Positions 1 to 7,061 of a DNA stretch of 47,500 bases are shown here, one piece after another (positions within the stretch are counted from its first letter, which is position 1; the number at the start of each line of letters is the position of its first letter). The translations under genes and the position numbers were made by a program. The notes below the pieces were generated by a model. The model did not search any database, had not been told where the DNA came from, and saw only the letters and a program-made list of their open reading frames with translations. This DNA is from Heyndrickxia oleronia (GTDB lineage Bacteria; Bacillota; Bacilli; Bacillales; Bacillaceae_C): positions 4,760,001-4,807,500 of the forward strand of contig NZ_CP065424.1 of the NCBI RefSeq assembly GCF_017809215.1. The letters are read 5' to 3'.

Positions 1-907
1 TAGCAGATGAATCTGCAAATAATGCTCTTCCAGCACGCGGCAATTTATTATTCTTCATCAAACCAGCCTGGTTAGCTACCGCCACTAATGTTCCAGCCGT
101 ATCGAAAAAATCTACAAACAAAAAAGTTAATACAACAATAAGCATCTTCACAGTGAATAGGTCACTTGTATGATGAAAAAGTGTTTCAAATGGTGCACCA
201 AAGGTCGGAGCGATACTAGGTACTGCACCAACTATCTTATGAGGAATATCAATTAATCCAACCACCATACCAGCAAGGGTTGTTATGATCATTCCAATGA
301 AAATAGCACCCTTCCAGCCTCTAGTCATTAAAATAATAGTAAGTACAATACCGAAGATCGCAAGCAATGTATTACCATCTGTCAAATCTCCTAAACCTAC
401 TAATGTCGCATCATTATCAACAATAATACCAGCATTTCTTAAACCAATAAAAGTGATAAACAATCCGATTCCAGCACCGACTGCAAGCTTTAGTTCAACT
501 GGAATAGCATTTATAATCTTCTCTCTAAATCCAAATAATGTTAATATAACGAAAATAATTCCCGAAAATAACACCCCTGTTAGTGCTTGCTGCCACGACA
601 TCCCGAGAGTTAATAAAACAGTATAAGCAAAAAAGGCATTTAACCCAACACCAGGTGCAAGGGCAATTGGGTATTTAGCTAAAAACGCCATAATCAGAGT
701 ACCAATTGCCGCTGCTAGTGCTGTAGCAACAAAAACAGCACCAGAATCCATTCTCAATTCATCTGGAAAATCCTTAACAGAGGATAAAGATAATGTTAAC
801 GGATTTAAGATAAGTATATAAGCCATCGATAGAAATGTAGTGACTCCACCAATAATCTCACGTCGATAGTTTGTTCCTAATTCATCGAATTGAAAGTACT
901 TCTTCAT
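1..907 (-). CDS. pbuG: Guanine/hypoxanthine permease PbuG, 5' part (cut by window edge)
   Basis: Secondary transporter importing guanine and hypoxanthine for purine salvage, located in the cytoplasmic membrane. About 302 codons from the ATG at 907 are visible and the C-terminal part lies outside the window. The start reads MKKYFQFDELGTNYRREI, the usual opening of AzgA/PbuG-type NCS2 permeases. It is followed by hydrophobic helices with the motifs TTFLSMAYIL, APGVGLNAFF and VDFFDTAGTL, which are typical of this family. A GGGGGA ribosome binding site lies about 7 nt upstream. The gene is preceded by a guanine riboswitch, a terminator and a promoter, so it should be repressed by guanine. In B. 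subtilis pbuG directly follows guaA; here about 4 kb of accessory DNA separates them. The family is sure; exact substrate preference is inferred from synteny and the riboswitch. Confidence 0.93.
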   Translation of the reverse strand, partial: MKKYFQFDELGTNYRREIIGGVTTFLSMAYILILNPLTLSLSSVKDFPDELRMDSGAVFVATALAAAIGTLIMAFLAKYPIALAPGVGLNAFFAYTVLLTLGMSWQQALTGVLFSGIIFVILTLFGFREKIINAIPVELKLAVGAGIGLFITFIGLRNAGIIVDNDATLVGLGDLTDGNTLLAIFGIVLTIILMTRGWKGAIFIGMIITTLAGMVVGLIDIPHKIVGAVPSIAPTFGAPFETLFHHTSDLFTVKMLIVVLTFLFVDFFDTAGTLVAVANQAGLMKNNKLPRAGRALFADSSA

Positions 908-960
908 AGACTTCTTCCCCCTTGTCTCTTCTATTTTTTATCGCTAAAAACAAGGCCGCC

Positions 961-1040
961 CAAAACAAAAGAGTCTGGCCCACAAAGCAATATCTAGTAA
1001 AAGTTCATACATTTCTAGACTTTGCTTGGGGGTCAGACCC
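961..1040 (-). terminator. Intrinsic terminator of the pbuG riboswitch
   Basis: On the minus strand a long hairpin pairs GTCTGACCCCC-AAGCAAAG near 1040-1020 with GCTTTGTGGGCCAGAC near 987-971. It is followed by a U-rich tail (TCTTTTGTTTTG). It lies between the aptamer and the pbuG ribosome binding site, the position expected for a transcriptional OFF switch. Confidence 0.75.
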
Positions 1041-1119
1041 TTAATAGACTGCCTTGAAAGACTTTAAGGAATGAGAAAATCAGTATATGGGAAAATAAGA
1101 AATCCTATTTACTCTCATA

Positions 1120-1192
1120 ACCTCGTAGTCAAGCTATTTACGGCAGCTTGGTAGAAACTTACAGGCCATATCCCCGAAATTATACGATGTTA
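1120..1192 (-). ncRNA. Guanine-type purine riboswitch aptamer (pbuG leader)
   Basis: The minus strand carries the conserved purine aptamer core: P1 strands TCGTA/TACGA, the GTTTCTACC segment, loop GGATATGG, and loop CCGTAAA before the P3 closing strand. The junction base before P1 is C (GACTACG), which specifies guanine or hypoxanthine; U would mean adenine. It lies between the predicted promoter and the hairpin ahead of pbuG. Confidence 0.93.
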
Positions 1193-1213
1193 TTTTTTCG
1201 ATTTTATATTCTC

Positions 1214-1242
1214 ATCTTAACCGGATCTTTCGTACTAGTCAA
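1214..1242 (-). promoter_or_regulatory. Predicted SigA promoter of pbuG
   Basis: TTGACT (-35) at 1242-1237 and TAAGAT (-10) at 1219-1214 with a 17-bp spacer, on the minus strand. Transcription would start about 15 nt before the riboswitch. The -10 is only a 4/6 match, so its position supports the call more than its sequence does. Confidence 0.6.
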
Positions 1243-1292
1243 TATTCAATACGAATATTATGTTGGAAAATATTTATATTGTTCGTGTTTTT

Positions 1293-1303
1293 CTCCCATT
1301 CAA
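1293..1303 (-). repeat. Candidate attachment-site repeat, pbuG side of island
   Basis: On the minus strand this reads TTGAATGGGAG followed by AAA. It repeats the last coding bases of guaA (TTGAATGGGAG followed by TAA, 5123-5110) in the same orientation, 13 of 14 positions matching. It lies between the island genes and the pbuG promoter, where the far junction of an element integrated at the guaA 3' end would be. Confidence 0.55.
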
Positions 1304-1394
1304 CAGATTATAACTCTATTGAACACTTGATGTCACCATGCCATTTTGGCGGGGTAGTTTCTTTTCTTAACAATCTCCTATATAGAAAATTTCA

Positions 1395-1804
1395 TTAATT
1401 AAAATTTTTTACCATGAATCCGATTTTAAAAATCATATTACTTTTCAATTTTGCTATAGCATCAGGAATAATAACTTTATTAATAATCAACTGACTAACT
1501 TTAGAATTTATCGTAGAATATTTAAAATCATCAAAAATCCCATCGATTATTTCAAATCTGAAAGAATTGATAATATTCTTTCTACACAACAACCACATTT
1601 TGTCTCTCATATCAAAAAGATCGATTACAGTTTCTACGTTTATTGGAATGCTTCTAAAATCTCTCTCGATAATAATAAATTTTCCAGCTATCCATAACTA
1701 ACAATCTAATTCTTTGCTTACAAAATCTATAAATTGCTCTTCAGACTTCAGAAAGTTGTATTGCTTTATGTTAAATTCAGCAAGTATACTTCTAAATCAA
1801 TCAT
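1395..1804 (-). pseudogene. Broken third ORF of the SIR2-HerA island
   Basis: Directly downstream of the HerA gene is a reading that looks coding but is interrupted. An ATG at 1804, with a GAGAGTTGGA stretch ahead, opens MIDLEVYLLNLT and stops. A second frame then continues as LAEFNIKQYNFLKSEEQF and ends at an in-frame TAG at 1698-1700. The same frame goes on to 1395 with LWIAGKFIIIERDFRSIPIN, a sensible protein sequence. Joined across one frameshift and one stop, it would give about 135 residues of a small soluble protein. I do not recognise the family. The alternative is a 71-residue ORF from the ATG at 1610, but that start has no ribosome binding site. It was probably co-transcribed with HerA, since only 23 nt separate the HerA stop from this ATG. 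No function is assigned. Confidence 0.5.
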
Positions 1805-1827
1805 ATTTATTCCAACTCTCTATTATC

Positions 1828-3708
1828 TTAAGTGTTACTCCACAAATCAGTAAGCTTAATATCATCACTTGCTGGGCGAAGAGATTTTTCTTTATCAATT
1901 TTTACGAATACAGGGACTTGCATTGCATTGCCTGTAATAATTGCTTCTCCTTGGCCAAGACATGGTATCATCTGATAGGAACTTTTATCAAGTGTAGGCA
2001 TAATATTTTCAAGCATTCTTAAATCCTTCTCATTAACTAAACGATGAATCAAATAGTTATGCGTTTGAGAAAGAATAGTTGGAGAAATATCAGCTGGTCT
2101 TTGGCTGGATAAAGTAAGATAAAATCCAAATTTCCGACCTTCTTTGATAATCTCTTCAAAGACAGACAGTCTATAATCTTGCCAATCATCTCCATTATTT
2201 CTATACTCAGAATTTAATATATTATGAGCTTCATCAATAATTAAGTGTTTCGTTTGATGAACACTTTTTCCAGAAACTAATGATTTTTGCTCATCGTAAA
2301 TCATTTTAGATAACAACATAGGGATTAATCGAGTAATCTCTTGATTTGCATGAACAAGCGATATAATATTCATCAGTTTATAATCTTCAATAGCTCTTTC
2401 TTTAACTTCTATAACTTTTTCTAGACTTTGTAAAGAAGAATTAATTCTGTTAAATAAGGGATTTAAGTGTTCACGATTTACTTTCCCCCATGCAGTCCTA
2501 TGAACTTTTTGGAAATCTAGAAATATTTGTAATTGATGAATCGGTGTACTCCTCATACTATTAAATAGTTTTTTTAACTCTTCTGATACCTTTGAAATTC
2601 CTGATTTTTCGAGTTTTTCAGGTGTAATTCCCTCATTAGAACCACTGTTGAACCATATTTCCAGTGTATCAATTTTATAATTACCATTTATTTGTCTAAT
2701 TTGATCCAGCTCAGAAAAAAGATCTTTATTTCTTAGATATTTTTTTGCTGTATCTACCCAATCCTGAAAACTATCTTGGTTAGTAGAAGAACCAGATGTT
2801 AGTATTTTTTTGAGAGTTCCTGTAGTATATGCTCCAAAATCAAAATGAGCTGTTGAGAGTTTTTCATTAAATTCTTTTATTGAACTTCTCAGAAACGGTA
2901 CTTGTGTTGCGGGTCTGGCATCAAAGAGTATCGATAATATGTCTGCATCAAATATGTATTTTCTTTCAACTGGTAATTTTCTGCCCCTGGTTGTATCTCG
3001 GGTGTTAATTTCATATATTTCTTTATTCTCTATTTCAACTCCAAAAATTCCTTTTCTTGTCAAATCATCACTATTGGTAGATGAATATTCTCCATTAAAA
3101 TCTATTACAAAAAATTGGGATTTTCGTTTTATTTGCTCATAAAAATCCGACCTAAAAAGTTCCAAGTATAATTTATGCAATGTATTAGATTTACCACTTC
3201 CGGTGTTTCCAAATATACCTATATGGGATGCAAAGAACTTATTTATTGATAATTGAATTGGCTGATTTTCTAAAATTGATTTACCAATTTTTATTGTTGG
3301 TTCATTATTTTCAATTCCATAAATAATTTTTAACTCATCTAAAGTTGTCAAGGTGACCTCATTACCAATCATAGGTACATACTGACTTGTCACCTGAAAT
3401 TTTCCTGCTTCAATTACTCCTTTTGTTTTCAAAGAAATAATTCTATTTATTGAGTTTTTTGAATATCTATTATCAAATTCAGGACTTTTGATAGAATTTT
3501 GTTGATCAATCACTTTCTCATTTGAAACAGTTGCAATTATTTTAATCTCATTTTGATTAATAGTTAGATAAGCACCAATCTTAGGTCCTGTCAATATCTC
3601 CCCATACCAGATGAATTCTGCATCATTTGACATGCTGTACATTCCAACTTGCGATACATCACCTTCAACTGAAGTAATTACTCCTAGGGTTTTCTTAGGA
3701 CTTTCCAT
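1828..3708 (-). CDS. HerA-like hexameric ATPase (DUF87), partner of SIR2
   Basis: A 626-residue DNA-translocase-like ATPase of the HerA/FtsK superfamily. Residues 1-130 form a beta-rich N-terminal part resembling the HAS-barrel (GVITSVEGDVSQVGMYS). The P-loop GNTGSGKS is at 167-174, a conserved VIDFNGEYSS follows, Walker B is LIIDEAHN near residue 500, and the segment LSSQRPADISPTILSQ matches the arginine-finger/sensor region of HerA proteins. No signal peptide or membrane helix is seen. The start codon overlaps the end of the SIR2 gene by 14 nt, so the two are translationally coupled. HerA-SIR2 pairs are established anti-phage systems (SIR2-HerA, also called Nezha) in which HerA forms a hexamer that assembles with SIR2. 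Role here is inferred from that family. The pair lies in an island at guaA. Confidence 0.88.
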   Translation of the reverse strand: MESPKKTLGVITSVEGDVSQVGMYSMSNDAEFIWYGEILTGPKIGAYLTINQNEIKIIATVSNEKVIDQQNSIKSPEFDNRYSKNSINRIISLKTKGVIEAGKFQVTSQYVPMIGNEVTLTTLDELKIIYGIENNEPTIKIGKSILENQPIQLSINKFFASHIGIFGNTGSGKSNTLHKLYLELFRSDFYEQIKRKSQFFVIDFNGEYSSTNSDDLTRKGIFGVEIENKEIYEINTRDTTRGRKLPVERKYIFDADILSILFDARPATQVPFLRSSIKEFNEKLSTAHFDFGAYTTGTLKKILTSGSSTNQDSFQDWVDTAKKYLRNKDLFSELDQIRQINGNYKIDTLEIWFNSGSNEGITPEKLEKSGISKVSEELKKLFNSMRSTPIHQLQIFLDFQKVHRTAWGKVNREHLNPLFNRINSSLQSLEKVIEVKERAIEDYKLMNIISLVHANQEITRLIPMLLSKMIYDEQKSLVSGKSVHQTKHLIIDEAHNILNSEYRNNGDDWQDYRLSVFEEIIKEGRKFGFYLTLSSQRPADISPTILSQTHNYLIHRLVNEKDLRMLENIMPTLDKSSYQMIPCLGQGEAIITGNAMQVPVFVKIDKEKSLRPASDDIKLTDLWSNT

Positions 3709-4711
3709 TTTTTAAGTCCTCCATACTTATTCCACTCAATATACTAGTTAAATTTGATAAGTCAAAACTGTACCAGTCTTCACCTTCATCAACCGTGTTT
3801 TTTGTTTTATACTCATCATGAAAATTTCCAGGAGTTAAAATAGTAAAATTACTTCGTTCAGCACTCAATCCTAAATTCTCTAAATAAGTTTCTCTATCTC
3901 TATCAATGAACCCAAAAGCGTACACCATTAATTCTGGATTTTGAATAGCTCTTTTAATCATCTTTGCAATATGTTTATCTTGAAACGAAAAGCCAATCAC
4001 AAACAAAACGGATTGTGGTTTATCTAACTCTAATTGAAATACTCTTAGCATCTCATGAAAATGATTATTGTAAAAAGTATCTTGTTCTTCATACCCTGTA
4101 GGCTTTACAATAACTGGAGAATCAATAACTCTATTTCTAATTAATACAGAATCCCCAACTTTTTCCCAATTCATAGAACCATGAGGCTTTATTAGGGTCA
4201 AAGAAGGTATTTCATTTGTATAGTTATCATTCAATCCCTTATAAGAAACTGTTCGATTATAGTTTGATCCATCGAGCTTTCTATCAAAATAACCACTAGC
4301 ACCATCATTAAATATAAATCTATAGTTTTGTAAGACATTGTCAGAAGCTTTCTCAATAAATAAATCATAGTTTGTTGTAAACAGATTGGCAGTACGGGGC
4401 GTCTGCCTTGAATTTGACAAGTTAAGTATATCTATTATCTTTGAAATAAAATTAGTGTAATTATTCAACGTGATACATATTGATGCTCTATATTCCAAAG
4501 CTTGTCCCAATAAATCTTCGCTTACTCTTTTAACTGTTTCAGCTAATAATGTATTTCTTTTTTCATTATTCTCTGCCTGAATCATTCCCATCAAAGGTAT
4601 GGCAGGATAAGAAGCGCCTGAACCAATCAAAAAATTCAGCTGTTTTGTAATTGCTAATTTCCTGAGTTTTTTTACTAATTCATCCTTTTTATTTATCTGT
4701 TCGTCGACCAT
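3695..4711 (-). CDS. SIR2-like NAD-hydrolase effector (SIR2-HerA defence)
   Basis: A 338-residue SIR2-like protein. An N-terminal helix leads into the nucleotide-binding motif NFLIGSGASYPAIP (26-39). TTNYD (112-116, Asn114) and KPHGS (175-179, His177, the usual catalytic His) follow, and then VIGFSFQDKHI (238-248), the SIR2 motif equivalent to GYSFxDxHI. Defence SIR2 proteins cleave NAD+ and starve the infected cell; this activity is inferred here. There is no zinc-binding cysteine module as in deacetylase sirtuins, and no membrane segment. The ATG at 4711 has a GGGAGG site 6-7 nt upstream. A TATAAT lies at 4749-4744, but no good -35 is seen. The gene is first of the SIR2-HerA pair and overlaps herA by 14 nt. 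The family is near certain and the anti-phage role very likely. Confidence 0.9.
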   Translation of the reverse strand: MVDEQINKKDELVKKLRKLAITKQLNFLIGSGASYPAIPLMGMIQAENNEKRNTLLAETVKRVSEDLLGQALEYRASICITLNNYTNFISKIIDILNLSNSRQTPRTANLFTTNYDLFIEKASDNVLQNYRFIFNDGASGYFDRKLDGSNYNRTVSYKGLNDNYTNEIPSLTLIKPHGSMNWEKVGDSVLIRNRVIDSPVIVKPTGYEEQDTFYNNHFHEMLRVFQLELDKPQSVLFVIGFSFQDKHIAKMIKRAIQNPELMVYAFGFIDRDRETYLENLGLSAERSNFTILTPGNFHDEYKTKNTVDEGEDWYSFDLSNLTSILSGISMEDLKNGKS

Positions 4712-4940
4712 ATAATCCTCCCAAACAATTTTCTATTAACATAATTATACATTAATTCAAATTAATTTTTTAGATTATAAAAAAAAGTCAGTTACTAGTA
4801 ATTTATGTTACCTTAAATTAAACCTATAAATATCATTATCTAACCACAAAAATTGTATTAGACTTAATACCAATACCGTAAATATTCTCACAATATAGTC
4901 CAGAGTCTTTCTCATTTTTATTTAGTCTATTTATAAATCT
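4712..4940. other. AT-rich spacer between the defence pair and the guaA terminator
   Basis: About 230 nt with no convincing gene. A 36-codon minus-strand ORF (4917-4807, beginning MRKTLDYIVRIF) lacks a ribosome binding site. The region holds the leader of the SIR2 gene and probably remnants of the integrated element. Confidence 0.5.
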
Positions 4941-4978
4941 AAAAAAATACCCCTGTCTAATATCGACAGAGGTTATTT
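4941..4978 (-). terminator. Terminator downstream of guaA
   Basis: The minus strand shows CCTCTGTC, loop GATATTA, GACAGGGG and then TATTTTTTT. It lies about 130 nt after the guaA stop and just before the SIR2 promoter region, and would insulate the defence genes from guaA transcription. Confidence 0.75.
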
Positions 4979-5109
4979 TCCGTGAATCACCAGATATTTG
5001 GCGGGAATTTGGAGGGAAATGTATAATTTCAACTTAAAATTAACCTTCCTATAACTCGTAAATTCCTATTAAATCAGCATAAAAACTAAATTTTATTTTA
5101 TTTTATTTA

Positions 5110-6651
5110 TTACTCCCATTCAATCGTTGCAGGTGGCTTACTAGTTATATCATAGACTACTCTGTTGACATGACTTACTTCATTCACAATTCGAGTAGAA
5201 ATTAACTCTAATACGTCCCACGGAATACGTGCCCAATCAGATGTCATCCCATCAATCGATGTAACCGCACGTATACCAATTGTATAATCATACGTTCTTG
5301 CATCCCCCATGACACCAACGCTTCGAATATCCGGAAGGACAGTAAAGTACTGCCAGATTTCTCGATCTAGGCCAGCCTTTTTAATTTCTTCACGGAGAAT
5401 ATAATCAGATTCACGAACAATTTCTAATTTTTCTTCAGAAATAGCTCCAAGCACACGAATACCTAAACCAGGTCCTGGGAATGGCTGTCTCCACACAATT
5501 TCATCTGGAATGCCCAGTTCTGTTCCTAATGCACGAACTTCGTCTTTAAACAATGTATTTAATGGTTCGATCAGTTTAAATTGCATATCTTCAGGAAGTC
5601 CGCCAACATTATGATGGGATTTAATGGTTTGTGCTGTCGCTGTTCCACTTTCAATGATGTCAGTATATAACGTTCCTTGTGCTAAAAACTCAATTCCTTC
5701 AAGCTTTGTCGCCTCATCATCAAACACATAAATAAATTCATTACCAATAATTTTTCTTTTCTTTTCAGGATCAGAAACGCCTTCAAGTTTACTCATAAAG
5801 CGATCCTTTGCGTCTACTTTGATAACATTCATATTGAAGCCATCGGCGAAAGTTTTCATTACCCCTTCTGCTTCACCTTTACGAAGCAAACCATGATCAA
5901 CAAAAATACATGTTAATTGATCACCAATCGCTTTATGGATAAGAACAGCCACAACAGAAGAATCTACTCCTCCACTTAAAGCACAAAGAACTTTTTTATC
6001 GCCTACTGTTTGACGAATCTTTTCCATTTCTAATTCAATAAAGTTCTCCATAGACCAATTTGCTGAACAACCACAAACTTCAAAAACGAAATTCTTCAGA
6101 ATATCATTACCATATTCTGAATGACGAACTTCTGGGTGGAACTGAACTGCATAAAGATCTCTATCCTTATCACTCATTGCTGCAATAGGGCAAGATGAAC
6201 TAATCGCATCTGTTACAAAGCCTGCTGGTGTTTCAGTAACTAGATCACCATGACTCATCCATACAACTTGCTCAGTAGGTAGCTGATTGAATAGCATGGA
6301 TTCATGCTGAATTTCAATTTTCGCTTTTCCATATTCACGATGAGTAGCAGGTTCTACCTTCCCACCAAAATGTTTTGTCATTAATTGCATTCCATAGCAA
6401 ATTCCAAACACAGGAATGCCTAAATCAAAAATAGCTTCATCACAACGGAATGAATTTTCATCATAAACGCTATTTGGTCCTCCAGAAAAAATAATTCCTT
6501 TTGGATTCATTTTTTTGATTTCTTCTACAGTAATCGTATGTGGATGTAATTCACTATACACACCAAACTCACGAATTCTTCTTGTAATTAATTGATTATA
6601 TTGGCTTCCAAAATCGAGTACAACAATCATTTCCTGTGCTATCTCAGTCAT
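5110..6651 (-). CDS. guaA: GMP synthase (glutamine-hydrolysing)
   Basis: Converts XMP to GMP with glutamine and ATP, the last step of guanine nucleotide synthesis in the cytoplasm. It is 513 residues, the normal length. The N-terminal class I glutamine amidotransferase has nucleophile Cys85 in GICYGMQL with His172 and Glu174 in FHPEV. The ATP pyrophosphatase domain has the P-loop SGGVDSS at 226-232. The C-terminal dimerisation domain ends ITSKPPATIEWE, the usual end of GuaA. The ATG at 6651 follows GGGGGATATCAG. A guanine riboswitch and terminator lie upstream, so guanine should turn the gene off. The last codons are repeated at 1303-1293, which marks the gene end as a probable integration site; the coding sequence itself is intact. 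Confidence 0.98.
   Translation of the reverse strand: MTEIAQEMIVVLDFGSQYNQLITRRIREFGVYSELHPHTITVEEIKKMNPKGIIFSGGPNSVYDENSFRCDEAIFDLGIPVFGICYGMQLMTKHFGGKVEPATHREYGKAKIEIQHESMLFNQLPTEQVVWMSHGDLVTETPAGFVTDAISSSCPIAAMSDKDRDLYAVQFHPEVRHSEYGNDILKNFVFEVCGCSANWSMENFIELEMEKIRQTVGDKKVLCALSGGVDSSVVAVLIHKAIGDQLTCIFVDHGLLRKGEAEGVMKTFADGFNMNVIKVDAKDRFMSKLEGVSDPEKKRKIIGNEFIYVFDDEATKLEGIEFLAQGTLYTDIIESGTATAQTIKSHHNVGGLPEDMQFKLIEPLNTLFKDEVRALGTELGIPDEIVWRQPFPGPGLGIRVLGAISEEKLEIVRESDYILREEIKKAGLDREIWQYFTVLPDIRSVGVMGDARTYDYTIGIRAVTSIDGMTSDWARIPWDVLELISTRIVNEVSHVNRVVYDITSKPPATIEWE
5113..5123 (-). repeat. Candidate attachment-site repeat inside the guaA 3' end
   Basis: TTGAATGGGAG, the bases just before the guaA stop codon, recurs in direct orientation at 1303-1293. 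The 3' end of guaA is a known integration target for genomic islands and ICEs in Firmicutes. The insertion would leave the GuaA protein unchanged. Confidence 0.55.
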
Positions 6652-6820
6652 CTGATATCCCCCTATTTATAATTGTTTGTTCATTATTCTGCATTAGATC
6701 CAGCCTTTTTACACATTGCTAAAATAAAAAGGTTCACTTCACATAGATTGCTATGAATCCTAAAGATTTTGTGACTCAAGATTCCAACTTAAGAACAGCA
6801 ATATTTTAGAAAAAAGAACC

Positions 6821-6876
6821 AATAAAAAAAACTAGAATTCCACCTCTAAACTAAGAAGGCAGAATTCTAGTTTTTT
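6821..6876 (-). terminator. Intrinsic terminator of the guaA riboswitch
   Basis: On the minus strand ACTAGAATTCTGCC pairs with GGTGGAATTCTAGT, followed by TTTTTTTATT. It lies between the aptamer and the guaA start. The hairpin also has T-runs on the plus strand, but no plus-strand gene lies near it. Confidence 0.85.
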
Positions 6877-6940
6877 GTATCCAACCATACGGAAATACAC
6901 CATTTGAATGTAATGATGACAAAAAGATAGAATAGTACTG

Positions 6941-7012
6941 CCTTCATAGTTAAATCATTTACGGTGATTTAGTAGAGACTTCTGGACCTTATTACCAAAA
7001 TTATATGAAGTG
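6941..7012 (-). ncRNA. Guanine-type purine riboswitch aptamer (guaA leader)
   Basis: The minus strand has P1 arms CTTCATA/TATGAAG (7 bp), the GTCTCTACTA core and a P3 loop with CCGTAAAT. The junction AACTATGAAG has the specificity base C, hence guanine. The core is a little more divergent than the pbuG copy (GTCTCTACT instead of GTTTCTACC). Together with the downstream terminator it should shut guaA off when guanine is plentiful. Confidence 0.9.
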
Positions 7013-7032
7013 CTATTTTATTAATAGTCATC

Positions 7033-7061
7033 ATTTTATACTTGTTTAAACACATGGTCAA
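7033..7061 (-). promoter_or_regulatory. Predicted SigA promoter of guaA, overlapping the yebA stop
   Basis: TTGACC (-35) at 7061-7056 and TAAAAT (-10) at 7038-7033, with an exact 17-bp spacer on the minus strand. The TGA inside the -35 is the stop codon of yebA (7060-7058). Transcription would begin about 15 nt ahead of the riboswitch. Confidence 0.65.

Noticed and set aside
285..626. Plus-strand ORF of 113 codons
   Set aside because: It is the reverse frame of pbuG, whose minus-strand reading has clear permease motifs, a ribosome binding site and a riboswitch.
4807..4917. 36-codon minus-strand ORF beginning MRKTLDYIVRIF, a possible small membrane peptide
   Set aside because: No ribosome binding site, in very AT-rich DNA where such hydrophobic ORFs arise by chance.
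4981..5040. Plus-strand readings near FGGNLEGNV or SPDIWREFGGKC that recall integrase C-termini
   Set aside because: Only a dozen residues, in two competing frames, and no integrase core. Not enough to claim an integrase remnant, though it would fit the guaA attachment-site idea.
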